Shown here: one piece after another, positions 1 to 7,251 of the stretch
Layout of the letters: each line of letters opens with the position of its first letter
Numbering within the stretch: the stretch's first letter is position 1
Source: JAFGBM01 sp964564915
GTDB taxonomy: Bacteria; Actinomycetota; Actinomycetes; Actinomycetales; Demequinaceae
DNA: 35,672 nt
NCBI GenBank assembly: GCA_964564915.1
Contig: CAZMCU010000014.1
Coordinates: 1-35,672, forward strand
Direction: 5' to 3'
Program-made: the position numbers and the translations under genes
The notes under the pieces: model-generated
Database searches by the model: none
The model's input: the letters and a program-made list of their open reading frames with translations, nothing else
What the model was told of the DNA's origin: nothing

Positions 1-72
1 GGGGGACGACGCCGACGAGGGCAACGACGATGTCGCGGGGGACGACGCCGACGAGCGCAACGACGCCGATGG
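1..72 (+). repeat. Two imperfect 36-bp tandem units coding an acidic repeat
   Basis: Units 1-36 and 37-72 both begin with GGGGGACGACGCCGACGAG, then diverge slightly. The reading frame is kept and encodes Asp/Glu/Ala/Asn-rich sequence at the C-terminus of the partial upstream protein. More units may lie outside the window. Confidence 0.6.
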
Positions 73-130
73 GGGTGACGACACCCGGTCGGGTTGGTCC
101 GGACGCATCCGAGAGTTGATGCGACACTAG
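1..130 (+). CDS. C-terminal fragment of an acidic protein (smc by synteny only)
   Basis: An open frame enters from the left edge and stops at TAG 128-130, giving 42 visible residues. The first part is very acidic and repetitive (GDDADEG, then GDDADER), and the protein ends in a basic stretch, GRIRELMRH. It stops 4 nt before the ftsY start. In many actinobacteria smc lies directly upstream of ftsY, so this could be the end of Smc. No Smc motif is visible in this short piece, and an acidic repetitive tail is not what I expect at an Smc C-terminus. Product left unassigned. Confidence 0.6.
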   Translation, partial: GDDADEGNDDVAGDDADERNDADGGDDTRSGWSGRIRELMRH

Positions 131-134
131 GCGC

Positions 135-1055
135 GTGAGCGCCCACCGACCGTCAACCCCTCGTTCCGACCGGCTGCGTGGGCGCTGGGCGGGGGGTTTC
201 GGCAGGAAGCTCTTAGGGGTCCTCGCGCGTCCCGCCCTCGCGGACATCGATTGGGAGGAACTCGAGGAAGCCCTTCTCGTCGCCGACGTCGGGGTGGAGG
301 CGACGGACACCATCGTGGCGGCCCTGCGCGAGCGCCTGAAGCGCGATCGCGCGGCAGACGCCAAAGAGGCGGTTCGAGAGGAACTCGTCCGCATCCTCGA
401 TCCCTCCGCGGATCGGACGCTCGCGATCGGTTCGCCGGGAGACGGGGAGGCCGCGACGGTGGTCGTGGTGGGGGTCAACGGTGTGGGAAAGACGACCACC
501 GTTGGCAAGCTGGCTCGGCTGCTCGTCGAAGACGGTTACAGCGCGATGATCGGGGCTGCGGATACGTTCCGCGCGGCCGCGGCCGACCAGGTGGCGACGT
601 GGGGTGCCCGGGCGGGGATCGCGGTGGTACGGTCCGACCGCGATGGGGGAGATCCCGCCGCGGTCGCCTTCGAGGCGTCTCAGCGTGCGCGAGACACCGG
701 CACCGACGTGTTGCTCGTGGACACCGCGGGGCGCCTCCAGAACAAGCGGGACCTCATGGACGAGCTGGGGAAGATCCTCCGCGTCCTCTCTCGCGCGCGA
801 CCGATCGCCGAGGTCCTCCTCGTGCTCGACGCGACAACGGGGCAGAACGGACTCAAGCAAGCGAGGGTCTTCCAGGAGGCCGCGTCGATCACGGGCATCG
901 TCCTGGCCAAACTCGACGGATCGGCGAAGGGAGGCGTCGTCGTCCAGGTCCAACGCGAACTCGGCGTGCCCGTCAAGTTCGTTGGTCTCGGTGAGAAAGC
1001 GGACGACCTTGTCCCCTTCGACCCGGAGGCGTTCGTCGAGGGCTTGCTCGCCTAA
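135..1055 (+). CDS. ftsY: Signal recognition particle receptor FtsY
   Basis: This SRP-receptor GTPase docks Ffh/ribosome complexes at the membrane for co-translational protein insertion. It has 306 residues and is close to a minimal NG domain. The four-helix N domain covers about residues 20-95. The G domain shows the P-loop GVNGVGKT (113-120), DTFRAA (143-148), DTAGR (196-200), the FtsY-type GQNG (236-239) and AKLD (258-261). The acidic A domain or N-terminal membrane helix seen in many FtsY proteins is absent. A basic, potentially amphipathic stretch (about 15-32) could serve for membrane contact. The GTG start has no clear ribosome binding site. A GACACT hexamer ends 6 nt before it, which allows a leaderless transcript. 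Identity is firm; the start is likely. Confidence 0.97.
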   Translation: MSAHRPSTPRSDRLRGRWAGGFGRKLLGVLARPALADIDWEELEEALLVADVGVEATDTIVAALRERLKRDRAADAKEAVREELVRILDPSADRTLAIGSPGDGEAATVVVVGVNGVGKTTTVGKLARLLVEDGYSAMIGAADTFRAAAADQVATWGARAGIAVVRSDRDGGDPAAVAFEASQRARDTGTDVLLVDTAGRLQNKRDLMDELGKILRVLSRARPIAEVLLVLDATTGQNGLKQARVFQEAASITGIVLAKLDGSAKGGVVVQVQRELGVPVKFVGLGEKADDLVPFDPEAFVEGLLA

Positions 1056-1103
1056 CCCCTCCACGCCTTCCCGCAACACACTGTTTACCTGGCGGGCGAT
1101 TCC

Positions 1104-1141
1104 GTAACGCCGTCGAAACACTCCAGCGGCCCCGGCGAAAC
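1104..1141 (+). promoter_or_regulatory. GlnR-type nitrogen regulatory box upstream of amtB
   Basis: GTAAC (1104-1108), six bases, GAAAC (1115-1119), then 17 bases and another GAAAC (1137-1141). The actinobacterial GlnR box is GTnAC-n6-GAAAC repeated with n6 between units. The 17-base gap is exactly 6+5+6, so the third element (1126-1130, gcggc) is degenerate but correctly placed. The site lies 62-99 bp before amtB, whose operon is a classical GlnR target. No glnR gene is in the window. Confidence 0.7.
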
Positions 1142-1202
1142 GCGCGTACGCGACTCTTGCCTTACTGCCAGCCGCCCGGTTGGAGAGAGGAGAAGCGAGA
1201 AC

Positions 1203-2510
1203 ATGGAATTCGCGTTGGATACCGGCAACACCGCGTGGATGATCTCAGCGACCGCCCTCGTCCTGCTCATGACGCCAGCCTTGGCATTTTTCTACGGCGG
1301 CATGGTGCGTACGAAATCCGTGCTCAACATGATGATGATGTCGTTCGTCAGTTTGGGCACGGTCGCGGTCATCTGGGTCATCTACGTATACGGTCTGACC
1401 TTTGGGCCGGGATCGTCGTCCAGTTCGATCATCGGAAACCCCAGTGGCCTGATCGGGCTCAATGGGGTCGACGACACCAATAGTCTTGCCGCAGGTTCGG
1501 GGGTTCCGTTCCTCGTGATGGTCGCGTTCCAGGCGACCTTCGCGATCATTACGGTTGCCTTGATCAGCGGCTCGATCGCCGACCGCACCAAGTTCCTGTC
1601 GTGGTCCATCTTTACGATCCTGTGGATCACGCTGGTGTACGCACCCATCGCGCACGCCGTCTGGGGTGGTGGTCTTCTTGGTCCGCTCGGGCCGATCGCC
1701 GAGCACCTGTCCGTCCCGATTGACTTCGCCGGTGGAACGGTGGTTCACATCAACGCCGGTGCGGCCGGCCTGGCGCTCGCCCTCGTGCTGGGCAGGCGCA
1801 AGGGCTTCGGTAAGGAGCCGATGCGTCCCCACAACCTCCCGTTCGTCATGCTCGGTGCGGCCCTCCTGTGGTTTGGGTGGTTCGGGTTCAACGCCGGGTC
1901 GGAGTTCGCAGCCGACGCTACGGCTGGTCGTGCGTTCCTCAACACCACCGTCGCTCCGGCCTTCGCGCTGCTCGGCTGGCTCCTCGTGGAAAAGATCCGC
2001 GATGGTCGGCCAACCTCGCTCGGTGCCGCGTCCGGTATCGTCGCGGGACTGGTGGCCGTTACCCCGGCCGCGGCGTCCGTCGACACGTGGGGTGCGCTGT
2101 CGATCGGCTTCATCGCCGGTATCGTCTGCTCCCTTGCCGTGGGACTCAAGTACAAGCTGGGATTCGACGACTCGCTTGACGTTGTCGGTGTCCACTTCGT
2201 CGGAGGCTGGGTGGGCACCCTGCTCATCGGGTTCTTCGCCAACTTGAACGAGGGAACCACGTGGGCTCCGAATCTCGGCAACACCGAAGGTCCGCTACCC
2301 CACAACGGCTTGTTCTATGGTGGTGGGTGGAGCCAACTCGGGGCACAAGGCATCGCCGCACTCGCGGCGACGGTCGTGTCCTTCGTCATCACTTTGGGTA
2401 TCGCCATCGCGATCAAGAAGGTGATCGGGTTCCGCGTTACTGAAGCGGTCGAGGTCGCTGGCATCGACCTCGCGGAGCACGGCGAGACTGCCTACGAGGA
2501 GGCTAAGTAG
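1203..2510 (+). CDS. amtB: Ammonium transporter AmtB
   Basis: An Amt/Rh family channel that conducts ammonium/ammonia across the cytoplasmic membrane. The 435-residue length and about eleven hydrophobic segments fit the family. Visible hallmarks are the substrate-binding Asp174 in DFAGGTVVHI, the pore twin histidines His182 and His331 (VGVHFVGGW), and the conserved C-terminal tail RVTEAVEVAGIDLAEHGE (411-428), where PII contacts the channel. The start follows a purine-rich ribosome binding site (gagaggag). It is first in an amtB-glnB-glnD operon with only 2 nt before glnB, and sits behind a GlnR-type box, so induction under nitrogen limitation is expected. Confidence 0.97.
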   Translation: MEFALDTGNTAWMISATALVLLMTPALAFFYGGMVRTKSVLNMMMMSFVSLGTVAVIWVIYVYGLTFGPGSSSSSIIGNPSGLIGLNGVDDTNSLAAGSGVPFLVMVAFQATFAIITVALISGSIADRTKFLSWSIFTILWITLVYAPIAHAVWGGGLLGPLGPIAEHLSVPIDFAGGTVVHINAGAAGLALALVLGRRKGFGKEPMRPHNLPFVMLGAALLWFGWFGFNAGSEFAADATAGRAFLNTTVAPAFALLGWLLVEKIRDGRPTSLGAASGIVAGLVAVTPAAASVDTWGALSIGFIAGIVCSLAVGLKYKLGFDDSLDVVGVHFVGGWVGTLLIGFFANLNEGTTWAPNLGNTEGPLPHNGLFYGGGWSQLGAQGIAALAATVVSFVITLGIAIAIKKVIGFRVTEAVEVAGIDLAEHGETAYEEAK

Positions 2511-2512
2511 TC

Positions 2513-2851
2513 ATGAAATTGATCACCGCTATCATTCAGCCGCACCGCCTTGAGGAGGTCCGCTCGGCACTCGCGAGCGCCGGAGTCAAGGGGATCACGG
2601 TCACGGAGACATCGGGGTATGGCCGCCAGAAGGGCCACACCGAGGTCTACCGGGGAGCCGAATACGTCATCGACCTTCTTCCGAAGGTCAAGGTCGAGGT
2701 TGTCGTGGACGACGCCGACGCGAAGTCGACCGTCGACGCGATCGTCGCGGCGGCCCAGACCGGAGAAATCGGTGACGGCAAGGTATGGACAACGAAGGTC
2801 GAGGACATCGTGCGCGTCCGAACGGGCGAGCGCGGGTCGGCTGCGATCTAG
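2513..2851 (+). CDS. glnB: Nitrogen regulatory protein PII (GlnB/GlnK)
   Basis: A 112-residue trimeric PII signalling protein that senses ATP/ADP and 2-oxoglutarate and gates AmtB. The T-loop reads YGRQKGHTEVYRGAEY, with Tyr51 at the site modified by GlnD-type nucleotidyltransferases (uridylylation in enterobacteria, adenylylation in studied actinobacteria). The B-loop region (about 82-90, TGEIGDGKVW) is conserved. The gene starts 2 nt after the amtB stop, with an aggagg ribosome binding site inside the amtB end. Linkage to amtB makes it GlnK-like in role. Naming as glnB or glnK is a matter of convention. Confidence 0.97.
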   Translation: MKLITAIIQPHRLEEVRSALASAGVKGITVTETSGYGRQKGHTEVYRGAEYVIDLLPKVKVEVVVDDADAKSTVDAIVAAAQTGEIGDGKVWTTKVEDIVRVRTGERGSAAI

Positions 2852-2856
2852 AAAAC

Positions 2857-4638
2857 ATGTCGAAAGGATCTGGTTCCGGCCAGTCCCGCAAGTCGCGTGA
2901 GGTCCCGCATCCCCCAGGGGTGCGGGACCTCAAGCGCGAACGGTTCGACCTCGATGCCACCCTGGTGGCGCAGGGGGTCTCCGGTCAGAAGCGGCGGCTC
3001 GCGTTGGGCGAGCTCGTGTTCCGCAGGCTCGCCGAGCATTGGGACGAGTGTGAGGGCCCAGCGGTGGGAGTCGCCCTGGGAGCGGTGGGAAGCATCGGGC
3101 GATGCGACGCCGGGCCCATCAGCGACCTCGACCTCATCCTCATCCACGACGGCTCCACGCACTCCAAGGAAACGATCGCGAACCTTGCTCAACGGCTGTG
3201 GTACCCCATCTGGGATGCCGGACTCGACCTGGACTACTCGGTCCGATCCATCCAGGATTGCCGTCAGGTCGCCTCGCGTGACCTTCCCGCCGCCGCGGGA
3301 CTCCTCGACGTCGCCTGCGTCGCGGGCGACGCCGATGTGGTCGAGCGGGCCCAATCCGCGATCCTCGCGGACTGGAGAAGCGCGGCGCGCACGAGGCTTC
3401 CCGACCTCCTTGAGGCGTCGCGTGAGCGTGCCGAGCGATTCGGCGAACTCGCCTACCTCATCGAGCCGAATCTCAAGGAGTCGCGCGGGGGATTGAGGGA
3501 CGTCGTCGGGTTATCCGCTCTCGCGGCGACGTGGCTCGCCGATCGGCCCCACGGCGCGGTCGACGCTGCGGCGGACCACCTCCTCGACGTGAGGGACTGC
3601 CTCCAGCGCGTGACCAAGCGTCCTCAGGTCATCCTGGGCCGCCACGTGGCTGCCAAGGTAGCGGAGGGGGTAGGACTCGAATCCGCCGACGATCTTCTCG
3701 CGTCGCTCGCCGACGCCGGACGGAGGATCGCCTACGCCCTTGACCTCACCGAGCGCGACGCGAGGCGGTCCTTGGAGCGATCGGGGAGGGGATCGGTCGC
3801 ATTCCTCGCGCGCAGAAGAAACACGGTCCCGCGGTACCGTCCGGTGGCGCGCGGGTTGATCGCGGTCGACGGCGACCTCGCCTTGGCGATGGATGCCCGA
3901 CCGGAAGAGGACGCCATCCTTCCTCTCCGAGCCGCCGCGGTTGCCGCCACGACAGGACTAAAGCCCACGCCGGGACTTCTCGCCGCGATCCGCTCCACCC
4001 CCGACTTGCCCGACCCGTGGCCGCAGGAGGCGCTGGACCTCTTCTTGGAGATGCTGCGCGGGTCCGCCAACCTCGTGACGGTGTGGGAAGCCATCGATCT
4101 GTCCGGCTGCATCGTGCGGTGGATTCCCGAGTGGGAGGGGATTCGGAACCGTCCTCAACGCAGCCCCGTGCATCGATTCACCGTCGACCGCCACTCCGTC
4201 GAGGCCGTCGTCAGGGCAGGGCCCCTCCTCGGCATCGCCGCCGACCCGGATCTGTTGCTCCTCTCCGCGCTCTTCCACGACATTGGGAAGACCGCGGGCG
4301 CGACCGACCACTCCGTCGTCGGCGCCGCGCTCATGCCCGCGATATCGAAGCGCATGGGACTTCCGAAGAAGCTCGCCACCGACCTCGACATCCTCGTGCG
4401 GCATCACCTCCTGCTCGCCGATCTCGCGACGAAACGGGACCCCGAGTCGCCGAAGACCGCGCGGGCGTTGTTGGCGCCCCTCGACGGTCGCCGCGACCTC
4501 CTCTCGACCCTGCGGGCCCTCACCGAGGCGGACGCCATCGCGGCTGGTCCCAAGGCGTGGGGGCCATGGCGGGAGAAGCTCGTGGATGCCCTCATGCGGA
4601 CGGCCCAGAGCGAACTCGACGCGACCGCGCGCACCTGA
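2857..4638 (+). CDS. glnD: PII nucleotidyltransferase GlnD, short form without ACT domains
   Basis: The predicted enzyme modifies and de-modifies PII. With the ATG at 2857, 5 nt after glnB, the protein has 593 residues; an upstream in-frame ATG at 2785 would overlap glnB and is not needed. The nucleotidyltransferase motif is visible (Gly78-Ser79 and Asp90-Leu-Asp92), as is EPNLKESRGGLRD (203-215) of the linker. The HD hydrolase domain has HRFTVDRH (439-446) and HD at 474-475. The protein ends about 120 residues after the HD pair, where most GlnD proteins carry two glutamine-sensing ACT domains and reach roughly 700-890 residues. No ACT-like sequence follows before ffh and no frameshift is evident. 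Identity is sure; the missing sensor is the oddity. Confidence 0.93.
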   Translation: MSKGSGSGQSRKSREVPHPPGVRDLKRERFDLDATLVAQGVSGQKRRLALGELVFRRLAEHWDECEGPAVGVALGAVGSIGRCDAGPISDLDLILIHDGSTHSKETIANLAQRLWYPIWDAGLDLDYSVRSIQDCRQVASRDLPAAAGLLDVACVAGDADVVERAQSAILADWRSAARTRLPDLLEASRERAERFGELAYLIEPNLKESRGGLRDVVGLSALAATWLADRPHGAVDAAADHLLDVRDCLQRVTKRPQVILGRHVAAKVAEGVGLESADDLLASLADAGRRIAYALDLTERDARRSLERSGRGSVAFLARRRNTVPRYRPVARGLIAVDGDLALAMDARPEEDAILPLRAAAVAATTGLKPTPGLLAAIRSTPDLPDPWPQEALDLFLEMLRGSANLVTVWEAIDLSGCIVRWIPEWEGIRNRPQRSPVHRFTVDRHSVEAVVRAGPLLGIAADPDLLLLSALFHDIGKTAGATDHSVVGAALMPAISKRMGLPKKLATDLDILVRHHLLLADLATKRDPESPKTARALLAPLDGRRDLLSTLRALTEADAIAAGPKAWGPWREKLVDALMRTAQSELDATART

Positions 4639-4703
4639 ACCGTCGGGCACCCTCCGGGTAGGCTGGACGCGATCGATCCACCCCCAACCCCGAAGGGAGA
4701 CCC

Positions 4704-6308
4704 GTGTTCGCGACGCTCTCCGACCGCCTCGCGGCGACCTTCCGAAACCTCAGGGGAAAGGGGCGCCTTTCGGAAGCGGATATCGACGCGACCATCCGGG
4801 AGATCCGTCGGGCCCTCCTCGACGCGGATGTCGCCGTCTCCGCGGTCAAGGCGTTCACCGCGTCCGTCCGGGAGCGGGCGCTCGGCGCGGAGGTCGCGGC
4901 GGCTCTCAACCCCGCCCAGCAGGTCGTCAAGATTGTCCAGGAGGAACTCGTCGTCGTCCTCGGGGGAACGGCGCGACCCCTCCACCGTGCCAAGACCGGT
5001 CCGACGGTCATCATGCTCGCCGGCCTTCAGGGATCGGGCAAGACGACGTTCGCGGGCAAACTCGCGCATCACCTGAAGTCCAAGGGCGAGACCCCCCTCC
5101 TCGTTGCGGCCGACCTGCAGCGGCCCAATGCCGTCACGCAGTTGCAGGTGGTTGGCGAACGCGCGGGCGTCCCCGTCTTCGCCCCGGAGCCCGGGGTGAC
5201 GAGCGAGGACCAGAAGCCGACCGGCAATCCCGTCAAGGTCGCGGAACGGTCGATCAAGGAGGCTTCCTCCAAGCACCACTCCGTCCTCATCGTCGACACC
5301 GCTGGACGCCTCGGAATCGACGCCGAGATGATGAAGCAAGCCGCCGACATCCGCAAAGCCATCTCCCCCCACGAGGTTCTCTTCGTCATCGACGCGATGG
5401 TCGGCCAGGACGCCGTCGCGACGGCGCACGCTTTCCAGGAGGGTGTCGACATCACGGGCGTTGTCCTCACCAAACTCGACGGAGACGCGAGGGGTGGTGC
5501 CGCCCTGAGCGTCACCCACGTCACCGGGTTGCCGATCATGTTCGCCTCGACCGGGGAGAAGGTGACCGACGTCGAGGTGTTCCACCCCGATCGCATGGCC
5601 TCCCGCATCCTCGACATGGGAGACGTCCTCACGCTGATCGAGCAAGCCGAGCAGTCGTTCGATGCCAAGGAAACGGCGCGGATGACGGCCAAGGTGGTCA
5701 AGGGGCAAGCCTTCACCCTCGACGACTTCCTCTCCCAGATGCAGCAATTGAAGAAGATGGGCTCGATGGGGAAGATGCTGTCGATGCTTCCCGGCATGGG
5801 GCAAGCGCGGGACGCGATCGAGAACCTCGACGAGAAGGAGATCGCGCGGACCGAGGCGATTATCCAGGCGATGACGCCCGCGGAACGCCTCGACGTCACC
5901 ATCCTCAACGGATCCCGTCGCGGCAGGATTGCGCGCGGCTCCGGGACCACCGTCACGGCGGTCAATTCGCTCGTCAAGCGCTTCACCGAGGCCCAGAAGA
6001 TGATGAAGACGATGGGTAAGGGGGGTGTGCCCGCGATGGGGGGTGCAACCGGATTCGGGGGTCCCGGTCCGCTTGCTGGCCCCTCTTACGGCGGGTATAG
6101 CGGATCCAAGGGCGGAAAGAAGGGCAAGAAAACCAAGGGCAAGAGCGGGAACCCCGCGGTCCGGGCCCAGCAGGAGGCCGAGGCCGCGCGCCGAGCGGCC
6201 GCACGAGCCGCCGGGGGCTCGTCGTCGGCACCGGGAAGCGCGTTCGGCCTCGGAGCCACCGGGGGTGACGACCTCCCCGATCTTCCCGGATTCCTCGGGC
6301 GCACGTGA
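4704..6308 (+). CDS. ffh: Signal recognition particle protein Ffh
   Basis: The SRP54 GTPase binds signal sequences and 4.5S/SRP RNA and delivers ribosomes to FtsY. It has 534 residues. The NG domain shows GLQGSGKTT (107-115), DLQRPNA (137-143), DTAGR (198-202) and TKLDGDARGG (256-265). The Met-rich M domain spans about 340-440 (QMQQLKKMGSMGKMLSM and GSRRGRIARGSG). The last 95 residues are a Gly/Lys/Ala-rich tail (SKGGKKGKKTKGKSG, then an Ala/Arg stretch) beyond the usual M domain. The GTG start has a gaagggaga ribosome binding site. A TAGGCT hexamer at 4659-4664 could be its -10, but no convincing -35 is seen. Confidence 0.97.
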   Translation: MFATLSDRLAATFRNLRGKGRLSEADIDATIREIRRALLDADVAVSAVKAFTASVRERALGAEVAAALNPAQQVVKIVQEELVVVLGGTARPLHRAKTGPTVIMLAGLQGSGKTTFAGKLAHHLKSKGETPLLVAADLQRPNAVTQLQVVGERAGVPVFAPEPGVTSEDQKPTGNPVKVAERSIKEASSKHHSVLIVDTAGRLGIDAEMMKQAADIRKAISPHEVLFVIDAMVGQDAVATAHAFQEGVDITGVVLTKLDGDARGGAALSVTHVTGLPIMFASTGEKVTDVEVFHPDRMASRILDMGDVLTLIEQAEQSFDAKETARMTAKVVKGQAFTLDDFLSQMQQLKKMGSMGKMLSMLPGMGQARDAIENLDEKEIARTEAIIQAMTPAERLDVTILNGSRRGRIARGSGTTVTAVNSLVKRFTEAQKMMKTMGKGGVPAMGGATGFGGPGPLAGPSYGGYSGSKGGKKGKKTKGKSGNPAVRAQQEAEAARRAAARAAGGSSSAPGSAFGLGATGGDDLPDLPGFLGRT

Positions 6309-7186
6309 TGGTCGCTCCCACCGATGGAGACGGGGCGGATATGAACGAGTCGGAACCGGAGGATCGCCTCACGATCCGGCGTGTCGTGGAGGCGATGGCG
6401 ATGCCCTTCGCTATCGATGTGGTCGTCGATCGGATTGACCGGGAGACGGAGAAGGCCGTCGACGGAGCCGTTGGCGCCTTCCACGCGGACCTCAGGTGGG
6501 CGGACGACGTATTCAGCCTCTGGAGGGACGACACCCCGCTATCCCGGCTCGCCCGCGGGGAGATCTCCGTGGAGGACTGTCCCCCCGCGGTGGGCGAGGT
6601 CCTCGCGGAGTGCGAGCGATACCGGGTGGAGACGGACGGGTTCTTCGATGCGAGAAGGCCGGATGGAGTCCTCGACCCGACGGGAATCGTCAAGACGTGG
6701 GCCGTGGCCCGCGCGACGTGGCGGCTCGACGCTTTGGGGGCCTCGGGCTACATGGTGGGGGCCTCGGGGGATGCGGTGGTGTCGGGAACCGCCCCGGACG
6801 GCATGCCGTGGCGCGTCGGCATCGCCGATCCGCGGCGCACCAACCCCCACGAGGCCCACGTCCTGGACGTCGTCGAATTGGGTGGCGACCTTGACCCCGG
6901 CCGACGTTCCCTCGCGACCTCCGGCACGGCCCAACACGGCGAGCATCTCTGGAATCCCCGATCGAAGGAATACCAAGCCGCGTACGCGCAGGTGAGCGTG
7001 GTCGGGAGCGACCTCGTCGAGTGTGACGCGTGGGCGACGGCGATCGCCGCGGGGGGCGCGACGATAGCCCTCGCGGCGCAGAGGCGCGGCCTTGAGGTGT
7101 TGTGCATCCCTCCCGGTTCGGGTGCGGAGGGTGGGTCCGTTGCGGCGGAGTCGAGCCCCGGCTGGCCCGGGATCGCGCTTCGCTAA
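6308..7186 (+). CDS. apbE: ApbE-family FAD:protein FMN transferase
   Basis: ApbE enzymes transfer FMN from FAD onto Thr/Ser of FMN_bind domains through a phosphoester bond, using Mg2+. Visible family motifs are DPTGIVKTWAVARA (123-136), SGDAVVSG (153-160), the SLATSGTAQ-like segment (201-209) and CDAWATAIAAGG (239-250), with the Asp and Thr used for metal binding. No signal peptide or lipobox is visible, although its target is predicted to be exported. The ATG at 6308 overlaps the ffh stop by one base. GTG 6305 and ATG 6341 are alternative starts. It heads an island with a flavocytochrome and an FMN_bind protein, which supports the assignment. Confidence 0.9.
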   Translation: MVAPTDGDGADMNESEPEDRLTIRRVVEAMAMPFAIDVVVDRIDRETEKAVDGAVGAFHADLRWADDVFSLWRDDTPLSRLARGEISVEDCPPAVGEVLAECERYRVETDGFFDARRPDGVLDPTGIVKTWAVARATWRLDALGASGYMVGASGDAVVSGTAPDGMPWRVGIADPRRTNPHEAHVLDVVELGGDLDPGRRSLATSGTAQHGEHLWNPRSKEYQAAYAQVSVVGSDLVECDAWATAIAAGGATIALAAQRRGLEVLCIPPGSGAEGGSVAAESSPGWPGIALR

Positions 7187-7211
7187 ACGATTCTCGAGGC
7201 CAGTTTCCCGA

Positions 7212-7245
7212 TCTGAGAAACCTCTCAGACGTCCCTGGCGATACT
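7212..7245 (+). promoter_or_regulatory. Perfect inverted repeat and -10-like hexamer before the flavocytochrome gene
   Basis: TCTGAGA (7212-7218) and TCTCAGA (7223-7229) form a perfect 7-bp inverted repeat with a 4-nt spacer. It ends 10 bp before GATACT (7240-7245), which lies exactly 6 nt before the ATG at 7252. There is no ribosome binding site. The repeat covers the -35 position, as expected for an activator or repressor site on a leaderless promoter. It could also be read as a short hairpin after apbE. The regulator is unknown. Confidence 0.4.
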
Positions 7246-7251
7246 ACAGAC

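Noticed and set aside
4283..6019. Long + frame overlapping glnD and ffh in another frame
   Set aside because: Low-complexity Arg/Pro/Gly product; both overlapped genes are unmistakable.
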